This document shows positions 16,941 through 25,837 of a stretch of DNA of 47,219 nucleotides, piece after piece. Under the pieces are notes generated by a model, which ran no database searches, was not told the DNA's origin, and saw only the letters and a program-made list of their open reading frames with translations. The position numbers were made by a program, and so were the translations under genes. The number at the start of each line of letters is the position of its first letter. Position 1 is the first letter of the stretch. The stretch is from Carboxydocella sporoproducens DSM 16521 (GTDB lineage: Bacteria > Bacillota > GCA-003054495 > Carboxydocellales > Carboxydocellaceae), in contig NZ_FUXM01000014.1 of assembly GCF_900167165.1 (NCBI RefSeq), positions 1 to 47,219 on the forward strand. Reading direction: 5' to 3'.

Positions 16941-17579
16941 ATGGGCTCATTCGTAGTCGCAATTACGGGGGCCAGTGGAGCTCCTTATGGGGTAAGGTTG
17001 CTCCAGGCTTTGGCTGAACTGGGCTGGGATGTGGATTTGACTATTACCGGTCCGGGTTTTCTGGTACTACAAGATGAACTGGGCTGGCAGCTAGATGCTG
17101 ACAGTCCCCAGCTCGAGGGAGCAATAAAGGCATATTTAAACTGGCCTCAAAGCAGGCGTCTTACCTACTATCACTGGCAGGATATCAGTGGTCGCCTGGC
17201 CAGTGGTTCATATCGTACCCAGGGCATGATTATCATCCCCTGTACCATGTCCACCTTGTCAGGAATTGCTACTGGCCGTTCCAGCAATCTGGTAGAACGG
17301 GCGGCAGATGTAATGTTAAAGGAAGGAAGACCACTGGTATTAGTGCCAAGGGAGACGCCATTGAATCAAATTCATCTGGAAAATATGCTGAAATTGTCCC
17401 AAATGGGAGTGAAAATAGTACCGGCAATGCCAGCTTTTTATCAACGCCCACAGACAATTGATGATATGGTGAATTTTGTGGTCGGACGTGTGCTGGATAT
17501 TCTGGGAATAGAACATCAGCTGTACAGACGCTGGTCTGGACAAATTGGAGGGGAAACTGATGCAGGAATTGTTTCGTGA
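16941..17579 (+). CDS. ubiX: UbiX-family flavin prenyltransferase (MqnM-type)
   Basis: This 212-residue protein begins with ITGASGAPYGVRLLQAL, the FMN-binding signature. It also has PCTMSTLSGIATG and VLVPRETPLNQIHLENM, standard for UbiX/Pad1. It makes prenylated FMN for the UbiD decarboxylase encoded two genes upstream. ATG 16941 follows TAAGGAGG; an upstream in-frame start inside the UbiA gene has no site. The last 20 bp overlap mqnE. Confidence 0.9.
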   Translation: MGSFVVAITGASGAPYGVRLLQALAELGWDVDLTITGPGFLVLQDELGWQLDADSPQLEGAIKAYLNWPQSRRLTYYHWQDISGRLASGSYRTQGMIIIPCTMSTLSGIATGRSSNLVERAADVMLKEGRPLVLVPRETPLNQIHLENMLKLSQMGVKIVPAMPAFYQRPQTIDDMVNFVVGRVLDILGIEHQLYRRWSGQIGGETDAGIVS

Positions 17580-18660
17580 TAGTGACCTCTATGATATCGT
17601 TGAAAAAGTAGTAAAAGGAGAAAGATTAAGCCGGGAAGATGGGATACGGCTTTATCAATCGAATGACCTGTTAACCATTGGCTACATGGCTGACCTGGTC
17701 AGGAAAAGGAAAAATGGTAACAGGGCCTATTTTATTGTCAACCGTCATATTAATCACACCAATATCTGCAAAGTACGTTGCAAATTCTGTGCCTTTGGCA
17801 GAGACAAGGATGATCCTAAAGCCTACTTACTGCCCCTGGAGGTTATTGAGGCTAAAGCCAGGGAAGTAGTAGACATGGGAGTAACTGAGGTCCATATTGT
17901 TGGCGGTTGCCATCCCGATCTGCGTCTGGAGTATGCCGAAGAAATGTTGCGGAGAGTGCACCGGATTTTACCGGGTGTTCATCTTCAGGCTTTTACCGCC
18001 GTTGAAATTGACCATTTTGCTGAACAGGAAGGGATAACGGTTGAAGAGGTCCTGCGTCGCCTGCAGGCGGCTGGACTGGGCTCTTTGCCTGGAGGTGGAG
18101 CGGAAATCTTTTCTCCCAGGGTTAGAGAAAAGGTTTGTGAGAAAAAAATCAGTGGGGAACGCTGGCTAGAAGTCCATGCTACCGCCCATAAAATTGGGAT
18201 GAGGTCAAATGCTACTATGCTCTATGGCCACATCGAAACCATTGAAGAACGGGTAGATCATATGCTGCGCCTGCGGGAAGTTCAAGACCAAACCGGCGGT
18301 TTCATGACCTTTATTCCCCTGGCTTTTCATCCCAAACATACTCAGATGGAAAATGTTATTACTACCCGTACCACCGGTTTTGATGACCTTAAAACACTGG
18401 CTATCGGCCGGTTATTGCTGGATAACTTTGACCATATCAAGGCTTTCTGGATTATGATCGGCCCGAAAGTTGCCCAGGTTTCACTGGCCTTTGGTGTGGA
18501 CGATTTGGATGGAACTGTGGTAGAAGAAAGAATTACTCATGATGCAGGAGCGGATACCAGTCAGTCCATGACACGGGCGGAAATAGTCAAGTTGATCAGG
18601 GATGCCGGCTTTGTTCCGGTGGAAAGAGATACGCTCTATAATGTAGTCAGGGAGGGTTAA
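17560..18660 (+). CDS. mqnE: aminofutalosine synthase (radical SAM)
   Basis: This 366-residue radical SAM enzyme has its [4Fe-4S] motif at Cys70, Cys74 and Cys77 (CKVRCKFC). The segments EVHIVGGCHP, LPGGGAEIF and LYGHIET distinguish MqnE from its paralogue MqnC downstream. It adds the adenosyl radical of SAM to 3-[(1-carboxyvinyl)oxy]benzoate to form 6-amino-6-deoxyfutalosine. ATG 17560 is preceded by TTGGAGGGG at 7-nt spacing, a site lying inside the UbiX gene. mqnA follows after 2 bp. Confidence 0.92.
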   Translation: MQELFRDSDLYDIVEKVVKGERLSREDGIRLYQSNDLLTIGYMADLVRKRKNGNRAYFIVNRHINHTNICKVRCKFCAFGRDKDDPKAYLLPLEVIEAKAREVVDMGVTEVHIVGGCHPDLRLEYAEEMLRRVHRILPGVHLQAFTAVEIDHFAEQEGITVEEVLRRLQAAGLGSLPGGGAEIFSPRVREKVCEKKISGERWLEVHATAHKIGMRSNATMLYGHIETIEERVDHMLRLREVQDQTGGFMTFIPLAFHPKHTQMENVITTRTTGFDDLKTLAIGRLLLDNFDHIKAFWIMIGPKVAQVSLAFGVDDLDGTVVEERITHDAGADTSQSMTRAEIVKLIRDAGFVPVERDTLYNVVREG

Positions 18661-18662
18661 GG

Positions 18663-19520
18663 TTGGCCAGTTTGCGTTTGGGGCAGGTGGATTTTATCAA
18701 TTGCCTGCCTGTCTATACGGCAATAAACCAGGAGATTATTACCCTGGAGGCGGAAATCGTTCCCGGCCCACCGGCCCAGTTGAATCGCATGTTTTTGCAG
18801 GGAGAACTGGATGTTACACCCATTTCATCCATTGAATATGCCCGGCATGCTGACCAGTGTCTGGTTTTACCTGATCTATCCATTGGGGCGGATGGGGAAG
18901 TAATGAGCTTATTGCTTTTTTCCCGGATACCTGTTACTGAACTTGATCACAAAGTCATCGCCTTGCCTAACACATCAGCTACTACGATAGCCTTATTAAA
19001 AATATTACTGGAGCACTATTACCATATCAGCTGTGACTTCGTCACCATGGAACCGGATTTAACAGCTATGTTATCCCGGGCCGAGGCGGCTCTGTTAATT
19101 GGCGACATCGCCATGATTGAACAGCTAAAAGTGAACAGCGGCTATTATGAGGGCATAATAGTTACCGATGTTGGAGCTGTTTGGAAAGAGATGACCGGGG
19201 AAAGTATGGTGTATGCTGTCTGGGTGGTAAAAAAGGATTTTGCTGGAGAACACCCCCAGGAAATTGCCCGGCTGGCCAGTGCCCTGCAGGCTAGCTTGCG
19301 CTGGGGGCGGGAGCATGAAGACCAGCTGATTGCCCTGGCCCAGGACCGCAGTCCCTGGTTTACTGAAGACTATCTGAGAAGGTATTTTCATACCATCACC
19401 CATTCTTTAACAGAGAAAGATATTAGGGCAATGAATGCCTTCTTTGATTATGCTTATAAAACAGGGATACTGGAAGAAAGAGTGAAAATAGAGATCTGGA
19501 GGGAAAAAGATGGGCGTTGA
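18663..19520 (+). CDS. mqnA: chorismate dehydratase
   Basis: This 285-residue protein belongs to the periplasmic-binding-protein-fold MqnA/MqnD family but has no signal peptide, so it works in the cytoplasm. The N-terminal GQVDFINCLPVY and the TPISSIEYA region are the MqnA signature. It dehydrates chorismate to 3-[(1-carboxyvinyl)oxy]benzoate, the substrate of MqnE. Start is TTG with GGAGGG 7 nt upstream. It overlaps mqnC by 11 bp. mqnD, the related final-step enzyme, is not in the window. Confidence 0.92.
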   Translation: MASLRLGQVDFINCLPVYTAINQEIITLEAEIVPGPPAQLNRMFLQGELDVTPISSIEYARHADQCLVLPDLSIGADGEVMSLLLFSRIPVTELDHKVIALPNTSATTIALLKILLEHYYHISCDFVTMEPDLTAMLSRAEAALLIGDIAMIEQLKVNSGYYEGIIVTDVGAVWKEMTGESMVYAVWVVKKDFAGEHPQEIARLASALQASLRWGREHEDQLIALAQDRSPWFTEDYLRRYFHTITHSLTEKDIRAMNAFFDYAYKTGILEERVKIEIWREKDGR

Positions 19521-20577
19521 ACCGATTTTAAAAAAGGCATTGGACGGTGAACGCCTGTCTATGACTGAAGGCGTTGCCTTACTCCAATCCAACGATCTGG
19601 TGGCGATTGGCCAGGTTGCTCATCAGATCCGTTTACGCAAACACCCAGAAAACCTGGTGACTTTTGTAATTGATCGTAACATCAATTATACTAATATTTG
19701 TAAAGTAAAATGCCGTTTTTGCGCCTTTTACCGTTCGGAAGATGATGCTGATGCTTATGTTTTGTCCTATGAAGAAATCTACCGCAAAATTGAGGAAACA
19801 CTAGCTGTTGGTGGTACGCAAATTTTGATGCAGGGCGGTATTAACCCCAGTTTGCCTTTTGAATGGTACCTGGATTTGCTCAAAGGCATAAAGGAACGAT
19901 ATAATGTGCATATCCACTCTTTTTCGCCTCCGGAAATCGTACATCTGGCTGAAATCAGTGGGCTGAGTCTAAAGGAAACGATTGCTGCTTTACGGGAGGC
20001 TGGCCTGGATTCCATTCCTGGCGGTGGAGCTGAGATTCTGGACAACCGGGTCAGACATTATATCAGTCCCAGAAAAATTACCTGGGAGCAATGGATGGAA
20101 GTGATGATTATTGCCCATCAGCTGGGCATGAAAACAACAGCGACTATGATGTTTGGCAGTGTGGAAAGTCCTGAAGAGCGGGTGGCCCATATGGTACGGT
20201 TGCGGGAGGTTCAGGACCAAACCGGCGGTTTTACGGCTTTTATACCCTGGAGTTTTCAACCTCTCAATACCGAACTGGGAGGCACTACCGCTGGTGGTTT
20301 TGAGTATTTGAAAACCCTGGCAGTCAGTCGTATAATGCTGGATAATTTCCCTAATATCCAGGCTTCCTGGGTAACCCAGGGGTCCAAAATGGCGCAAATT
20401 TCCTTGCGCTTTGGAGCCAATGATTTCGGAGGCACCATGCTGGAGGAAAATGTGGTCAGAGCGGCAGGAGTAACCAACAGAGTGCCGATGGACGAGATAA
20501 TAAGATGCATTAAGGATGCAGGTCATCGTCCTGCCCAGAGAGATACCTTATATCGCATTATCCGCTACTTTGATTAA
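19510..20577 (+). CDS. mqnC: cyclic dehypoxanthinylfutalosine synthase (radical SAM)
   Basis: This 355-residue radical SAM enzyme has Cys64, Cys68 and Cys71 (CKVKCRFC). MQGGINP, IPGGGAEIL and MFGSVES match MqnC rather than MqnE. It cyclises dehypoxanthine futalosine, using SAM as a hydrogen-abstracting cofactor and so releasing 5'-deoxyadenosine. The enzyme that removes the base (MqnB or an MTAN) is absent from this operon. tatA follows after 17 bp. Confidence 0.92.
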   Translation: MGVEPILKKALDGERLSMTEGVALLQSNDLVAIGQVAHQIRLRKHPENLVTFVIDRNINYTNICKVKCRFCAFYRSEDDADAYVLSYEEIYRKIEETLAVGGTQILMQGGINPSLPFEWYLDLLKGIKERYNVHIHSFSPPEIVHLAEISGLSLKETIAALREAGLDSIPGGGAEILDNRVRHYISPRKITWEQWMEVMIIAHQLGMKTTATMMFGSVESPEERVAHMVRLREVQDQTGGFTAFIPWSFQPLNTELGGTTAGGFEYLKTLAVSRIMLDNFPNIQASWVTQGSKMAQISLRFGANDFGGTMLEENVVRAAGVTNRVPMDEIIRCIKDAGHRPAQRDTLYRIIRYFD

Positions 20578-20594
20578 GGCAAGGAGGGGCAAAC

Positions 20595-20774
20595 ATGTTT
20601 GGATTTGTAATTGGCTGGCAGGAAGCAATAATTATTCTGGTGATTGTTCTGATCATTTTTGGGCCCGGTAAGTTGCCCAGTATCGGCAAGGCACTGGGAG
20701 AAACTGTGCGCAATTTCAGAAAAAGCGCCAGTGAAACAGATACAGACAATGGCACCGAGAAAAAGGAACAATAG
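20595..20774 (+). CDS. tatA: twin-arginine translocase subunit TatA
   Basis: This 59-residue protein was found by reading the 200-bp gap between mqnC and tatC. It has the TatA layout: a short N-terminal segment, one membrane helix (about residues 9-22), the FGPGKLPSIGKALGE amphipathic helix, and a charged tail. ATG 20595 follows AAGGAGGGG. TatA forms the pore of the Tat system exporting folded cofactor-containing proteins. tatC starts 11 bp after its stop. Confidence 0.92.
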   Translation: MFGFVIGWQEAIIILVIVLIIFGPGKLPSIGKALGETVRNFRKSASETDTDNGTEKKEQ

Positions 20775-20785
20775 GGGTGAGCCCC

Positions 20786-21529
20786 ATGTCTGAAAAGGAA
20801 ATGTCCCTGCTGGGCCATTTAGAGGAGTTACGCTGGGTTATTATCAAGAGCCTTCTCTCTCTAATTCCTGGTTTTGCTATTGGTTGGTATTACCGGGAAA
20901 CTATTATGCAAATTCTTTTAAAACCACTACTGGATATTAATCCGAATTTTAAACCGATTGTTCTGAAACCGACAGATGTTTTTTTCGTCTATGTCAAGAT
21001 TGCTTTTGTAACTGGGATCGTTCTGGCCAGCCCTTATATTATCTATCAGATCTGGTCGTTTATTGAACCAGCTCTGAAGCCTCATGAGAAAAAGATCGTA
21101 GGCAGAATTCTTCCTGCGGCCGTACTGCTCTTTTTCACCGGCCTGATTTTTGCTTATTTTACTGTATTTAAAATCGGTACAGTATTTTTCTGGGGTTTTG
21201 GTGGGGAAGCAGTTGCACCTATGTATGGTATGCAGGAATACTGGAATTTCACATTGGCATTCCTCTTGCCCTTTGGCCTGGTGTTCGAGCTGCCGATAGT
21301 GGTGTCTATTTTGGCCAAACTGGGATTAGTTACTCCGGAATTTCTAAAAAAGAACAGAAAATTTGCCATTTTGCTGATTTTTGTTATTGCTGCTTTTTTA
21401 ACTCCCGGTCCGGATATTATCTCCCAGCTTTTGATGGCAGCGCCAATGATTATCCTCTATGAAATCAGCATCTGGTTGGCCCGGATCGTAAAACCGATAA
21501 ATCGTTTTGAGGAAGAAGAAGTGCAATAA
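20786..21529 (+). CDS. tatC: twin-arginine translocase subunit TatC
   Basis: This 247-residue protein has six predicted membrane helices and the N-terminal LLGHLEELRWVIIKS signature that recognises twin-arginine signals. I prefer ATG 20786, preceded by AGGGGTGAG, over the GTG three codons earlier. With tatA it completes a minimal TatAC system. The C-terminal stop lies inside a 9-bp hairpin (21523-21545). Its place between menaquinone and selenocysteine genes suggests service of respiratory selenoenzymes. Confidence 0.95.
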   Translation: MSEKEMSLLGHLEELRWVIIKSLLSLIPGFAIGWYYRETIMQILLKPLLDINPNFKPIVLKPTDVFFVYVKIAFVTGIVLASPYIIYQIWSFIEPALKPHEKKIVGRILPAAVLLFFTGLIFAYFTVFKIGTVFFWGFGGEAVAPMYGMQEYWNFTLAFLLPFGLVFELPIVVSILAKLGLVTPEFLKKNRKFAILLIFVIAAFLTPGPDIISQLLMAAPMIILYEISIWLARIVKPINRFEEEEVQ

Positions 21530-21549
21530 GCCCTGAGCTTATTGCGCTT
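21523..21549 (+). terminator. hairpin over the tatC stop codon, possible weak terminator
   Basis: GCAATAAGC (21523-21531) pairs with GCTTATTGC (21537-21545) across a 5-nt loop. The tail is only GCTTTTC, so termination may be partial. Confidence 0.45.
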
Positions 21550-21583
21550 TTCACTAATATTCCAGGAAAGGAGTTTAACTCCG

Positions 21584-22987
21584 ATGTCTGTAAATGAAAA
21601 AATGCGGCATTTGCCGGCAGTAGAAAAAGTTATGCAGGCAATTAAACCGGCGGTCAAAGCAAGATTTCCGCGGGAAATTCTGGTAAAAAAAATTCAGGCG
21701 GTGATAGAGGCCTATCGCCAGCGAATCAGGAATGAGGAATTAAAAGCGGTACCGGCGATAAGGGAGATCTGCGCTGAGGTGGAAAAGGCCCTATTACGTC
21801 TATCCACCCCGCAACTAAAACCGGTAGTAAATGCTACCGGGGTTGTTTTGCATACCAATTTAGGCAGAGCTCCTCTGTCTGACCGGGCAGTGGCGGCAGT
21901 GACAGCTGTGGCTCGGGGGTATTGTAATCTGGAAATGGATTTGTCCACCGGGAAACGGGGTTCCCGTTACAGTCATGTTGAGGAGCTGCTCTGTCAGATT
22001 ACCGGGGCGGAAGCGGCACTGGTTGTCAATAATAATGCAGCTGCAGTTTTGCTGGCTTTATCCGTTCTCGGGGCAGGCAAGGAAGTGATTATTTCCCGCA
22101 GTCAACTTGTAGAAATCGGCGGTTCATTTCGTGTTCCTGAGGTAATGGCCCAGTCAGGTTGTATTTTAAAAGAAGTGGGGGCTACCAATAAAACTAAGCT
22201 CAGTGATTATGAACAAGCTATAGGTCCTAATACGGGCTTGTTATTGAAAGTACACACCAGTAATTACCGGATAGTAGGTTTCACTCAGGAAGTTGGCCTG
22301 GCTGATTTGGTAGAACTGGGTAAACGTTATCAATTGCCGGTAATGGAGGATCTGGGATCCGGATTTTTGGTAGACCTGGCTGCTAGAGGTATCGGTGATG
22401 AGCCTACTGTTCAGGCATCAATTGCCGCCGGGGCGGATGTCGTCACTTTTTCAGGGGACAAGCTTTTAGGAGGACCGCAGGCTGGTATTATCGTCGGCAA
22501 GAAAAGTCTTCTGGACAAAATGAAAAAACATCCTTTAAACCGGGCTTTGCGAATCGATAAAATGACTGTTGCTGCCCTGCAGGCAACATTGCTGGCTTAT
22601 CTTGAGCCGGAAGGAGTATGGCAGGAAATACCTACTTTGCGCCTGCTGACCTTAACTGCTGACCAGATACAGGACAGAGCAGAAAGTCTGGCAACTTCTC
22701 TTCGTACTGTATTGCATGATAAGGCTGAGGTTCAGGTAGTAGCTGAGGTCAGTGAGGTAGGAGGAGGCGCAATGCCCTTAACTAGTTTGCCTACTTATGC
22801 AGTCAGAATAAAGTTTGTACAACGAGACTGTCAACTGATGGCAGAGCGTTTGCGGCAACAGGATAGGCCGATATTGGTACGTATCAAGGATGAGGGGATA
22901 CTGCTGGATTTGCGCACTGTTTTACCTGGAGAGGAAAAGATGATTTTATCAGCTTTTACCAGTTTGATGGAGGGAGAGAGCCGATGA
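21584..22987 (+). CDS. selA: L-seryl-tRNA(Sec) selenium transferase
   Basis: This 467-residue PLP enzyme converts Ser-tRNA(Sec) to Sec-tRNA(Sec) using selenophosphate. The cofactor lysine is Lys293 in [14 protein letters not shown], and the N-terminal [15 protein letters not shown] block is typical. ATG 21584 follows AAGGAG at 10-nt spacing; an earlier in-frame ATG at 21542 lacks a site. It overlaps selB by 4 bp (ATGA). selD and tRNA-Sec are not in the window. Confidence 0.95.
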   Translation: MSVNEKMRHLPAVEKVMQAIKPAVKARFPREILVKKIQAVIEAYRQRIRNEELKAVPAIREICAEVEKALLRLSTPQLKPVVNATGVVLHTNLGRAPLSDRAVAAVTAVARGYCNLEMDLSTGKRGSRYSHVEELLCQITGAEAALVVNNNAAAVLLALSVLGAGKEVIISRSQLVEIGGSFRVPEVMAQSGCILKEVGATNKTKLSDYEQAIGPNTGLLLKVHTSNYRIVGFTQEVGLADLVELGKRYQLPVMEDLGSGFLVDLAARGIGDEPTVQASIAAGADVVTFSGDKLLGGPQAGIIVGKKSLLDKMKKHPLNRALRIDKMTVAALQATLLAYLEPEGVWQEIPTLRLLTLTADQIQDRAESLATSLRTVLHDKAEVQVVAEVSEVGGGAMPLTSLPTYAVRIKFVQRDCQLMAERLRQQDRPILVRIKDEGILLDLRTVLPGEEKMILSAFTSLMEGESR

Positions 22988-24891
22988 AGCGGGTTATTAT
23001 CGGCACTGCTGGCCATGTTGACCATGGCAAAACTACCCTGGTCAAGGCCCTAACCGGGCATGATACTGACCGGCTGAAAGAGGAAAAAGTACGGGGCATT
23101 TCGATTGAACTGGGATTTGCTCCTTTTACCTTACCTTCTGGACAAAGAATCGGCCTGGTGGATGTACCGGGCCATGAGCGCTTTATTAAGAATATGTTAG
23201 CCGGAGTTGGTGGCATTGACCTGGTAATGCTGGTTATCGCTGCCGATGAAGGAATTATGCCGCAAACCAGAGAACACCTGGATATTATTAATTTACTTCA
23301 GGTTAAGGGCGGCGTTGTGGTGATAACCAAGGCGGACCTGGTAGAAACTGAATGGCTGGATCTTATCCGCGAAGAGGTAGAAGGAGTTTTAAAAGATTCA
23401 GTGTTAGCTGGCGCCCCGGTTATTGCTGTTTCAGCAATGACTGGACAGGGAATTCCCGAGTTAATTGCTGTTCTTGAAAAACTGGTTAGTGATATTGAGG
23501 AGAGACCTGCGACCGGCCAGGCGCGTTTGCCGATTGACCGGGTCTTTACGATAACAGGCTTTGGCACTGTGGTTACCGGGACTCTGATTAGTGGCCGCCT
23601 TCAGATGGGACAGGAAGTTGTACTGTTACCTTCTGGCAAACAAAGTCGAATTCGCAGTTTACAGGTGCATGGTAAAAGGGTGGAAGAGGCGAGAGCGGGC
23701 CAGAGAGTAGCCGTTAATTTGCACGGCCTGGAAATAAACGAGGTGGATAAAGGAGAAGTTTTAACCGTTCCTGGCGCCTTCGTCCCCACTTATCGTCTGG
23801 ATGTGGAACTGGAAGTATTGCCGACTGTTGAAAAGGCATTACAACATGGTCAAAGATTGCGTTTCTATCTTGGAACCAGTGAGGTTTTTTGCCGTTTGCG
23901 CTTACTGGATCGAGAAGAATTGGAAGCTGGAACCAGAGCCCCGGTACAGCTTGTACTAGAACAACCTGTGGTAGCAGCCAAAAGAGACCGGTTTATAGTA
24001 CGTACTTACAGTCCAATGCATACTGTGGCGGGAGGTCAGATTATCGACGCCCATCCACCCCGTCACAGGAGATACCAGGAAGGACTAAACGAGCAATTGC
24101 TGCAAAAACTTAAAGGAGAGCCGGATGAACTATTGTTGAATGTAATGAAATCCACTTCATCCGCCCTGCTTACGTGGGAGGAACTGATTAAAAAGGCACA
24201 GCTCTCACAAGAGGAGGGCCAGGCTGCTCAACAAGTTCTTCTAGGCAGAGGAGATGCTCTGGAAATCAGTGTGGAAAAGCAAAAGTATGGAATAGCCCGG
24301 GACATTTATCTACTATGGTTGGATACGGTCAAACAGATTTTACAAAAATATCATCAACAGTATCCGCTGCGGCGCGGTTTTTCTAAAGAAGAACTAAGGG
24401 GTAAACTGAATCTAAATTTAAGCAACAAAGAGTTTACTGCTTTGCTAAATATGTGGCAGCAGGATGGGGAGCTGCAAATCTTAGAACAAGATGTCGCCTT
24501 AAAAGATTTTCAACCAGAAGCAAAGGGTAAATTAGCCGAGGCAGTAGCCCAGGCAGAAACAGCTTTTCTGAAAGGAAAATTTCAGCCTCCGTCCTGGGCT
24601 GAAGTGGCGGAGAAATTACCAGTTTCACCCCAGCAGCAGGAGGAAGTGCTACTGTTTTTACAACAACAAGGCAGACTGATAAAAATAAGTGACGATTTAT
24701 ATTTTCACAGCCGGGCCCTAAAGGAAGCAAAGGATATTTTACTGGAACTTCTGGAAAAACATCAGGAAATAACACTGGCCCAGTTTCGGGATGCTTTGAA
24801 CTCATCGCGCAAATACATGGTTCCCTTAATGGAGTATTTTGATCGGCAGCGAGTGACCAGGAGAATTGGGGATTTGAGGGTGAAATTTTAA
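22984..24891 (+). CDS. selB: selenocysteine-specific elongation factor SelB
   Basis: This 635-residue protein is full length. The GTPase domain starts with [13 protein letters not shown], followed by DVPGHE (G3) and TKAD (G4). EF-Tu-like domains II and III and a C-terminal series of winged helices that bind the SECIS hairpin follow. It delivers Sec-tRNA(Sec) to UGA codons. Presence of selA and selB together shows the organism makes selenoproteins, although none in this window contains an in-frame Sec that I can detect. A LysR gene overlaps its stop by one base. Confidence 0.95.
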   Translation: MKRVIIGTAGHVDHGKTTLVKALTGHDTDRLKEEKVRGISIELGFAPFTLPSGQRIGLVDVPGHERFIKNMLAGVGGIDLVMLVIAADEGIMPQTREHLDIINLLQVKGGVVVITKADLVETEWLDLIREEVEGVLKDSVLAGAPVIAVSAMTGQGIPELIAVLEKLVSDIEERPATGQARLPIDRVFTITGFGTVVTGTLISGRLQMGQEVVLLPSGKQSRIRSLQVHGKRVEEARAGQRVAVNLHGLEINEVDKGEVLTVPGAFVPTYRLDVELEVLPTVEKALQHGQRLRFYLGTSEVFCRLRLLDREELEAGTRAPVQLVLEQPVVAAKRDRFIVRTYSPMHTVAGGQIIDAHPPRHRRYQEGLNEQLLQKLKGEPDELLLNVMKSTSSALLTWEELIKKAQLSQEEGQAAQQVLLGRGDALEISVEKQKYGIARDIYLLWLDTVKQILQKYHQQYPLRRGFSKEELRGKLNLNLSNKEFTALLNMWQQDGELQILEQDVALKDFQPEAKGKLAEAVAQAETAFLKGKFQPPSWAEVAEKLPVSPQQQEEVLLFLQQQGRLIKISDDLYFHSRALKEAKDILLELLEKHQEITLAQFRDALNSSRKYMVPLMEYFDRQRVTRRIGDLRVKF

Positions 24892-25781
24892 TGAACTTAC
24901 GACAACTTGAGACCTTTTGTCTGGTGGTTGAACTGGGGTCATTCACTAGAGCTGCCCGGGTTCTGCATATGACCCAGCCGGCGGTTAGCTTGCAAATCAA
25001 AAATCTGGAAGAAGAACTGGGGCTGCCCTTGATCGAGCGCGGAGAAAAACAGCTAATTATTACAGACGGCGGTCATTTGCTTTACCGACAGGCCAAACGC
25101 ATTCTCAGTGAATGGAATATTTTACAGGATGGGCTGGAGCAACTGAAAGCTTCCCAGACCGGTACAATCCGGCTGGCAGCTTCTACTATTCCCGGGGAGT
25201 ATTTATTGCCTGTATTGCTGGCTACTTTTCGCAATCACATTCCAGGAGTGTCCCTGGGGCTTAATATTACGGATAGTGAAGCAGTAGGACAGCTTTTACT
25301 GGAGCGGGCTGTGCATTTAGGGGTGACAGGTGTAGCTTTGAAAGATCCTTTGCTAGAATGTCAGCCCTGGCGGTCAGATGAGATTTTGCTAATCGTAGGG
25401 CCTGAACACCCCTGGTTTGGGGTGCAGGAAATTGAGCCAGGGCGTTTGTGGGAATCTCCCTGGATTTTACGTGAACAGGGGTCTGGAACCAGAAAGGTTG
25501 TGGAAACCAGATTACAAACTTTAAATATTGAGTTATCCCAGTTGCTGGTTTTGATGGAATTAGGATCCAGCCGGGCAGTAGTGACTGCTGTTGCTTCCGG
25601 TTTAGGTGCAGGCTGGGTAAGCAATTTAGCAGTTGCCGATATGCTTGCTGAAGGGAAAATTGCAGCTGTACGGGTCAAAGGTCTGGACTTGAGCCGCACC
25701 TTCTATCTATTGCGCCACCGGCAGGTGTTTCTTCCGCCAATTGCCCAAAAGTTTTATGAGTTCTTGTTAAAACAGGTTTAG
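24891..25781 (+). CDS. LysR-family regulator, selenium-associated type
   Basis: This 296-residue protein has the LysR winged helix-turn-helix at residues 1-60 (GSFTRAARVLHMTQPAVSL) and a two-lobed effector domain. It overlaps selB by one base and so is expressed with the selenocysteine genes. LysR regulators adjacent to selAB recur in Clostridia and are sometimes named selenium metabolism-associated; its targets are not visible here. It lies in the same direction as selB, so no divergent target promoter is evident. Effector unknown. Confidence 0.83.
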   Translation: MNLRQLETFCLVVELGSFTRAARVLHMTQPAVSLQIKNLEEELGLPLIERGEKQLIITDGGHLLYRQAKRILSEWNILQDGLEQLKASQTGTIRLAASTIPGEYLLPVLLATFRNHIPGVSLGLNITDSEAVGQLLLERAVHLGVTGVALKDPLLECQPWRSDEILLIVGPEHPWFGVQEIEPGRLWESPWILREQGSGTRKVVETRLQTLNIELSQLLVLMELGSSRAVVTAVASGLGAGWVSNLAVADMLAEGKIAAVRVKGLDLSRTFYLLRHRQVFLPPIAQKFYEFLLKQV

Positions 25782-25790
25782 CATGAAACA

Positions 25791-25830
25791 CCTCCTGCTT
25801 TGCCAAACTAAAAACAAAAGCTGCAGGAGG
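25791..25830 (+). promoter_or_regulatory. hairpin sequestering the ribosome site of the JAMM-like gene
   Basis: CCTCCTGC (25791-25798) is the exact complement of GCAGGAGG (25823-25830), which contains the Shine-Dalgarno of the ATG at 25838. TTTG/CAAA extends the stem past a 4-nt bulge. If formed, it would block ribosome binding. Confidence 0.5.
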
Positions 25831-25837
25831 GTTAGGG

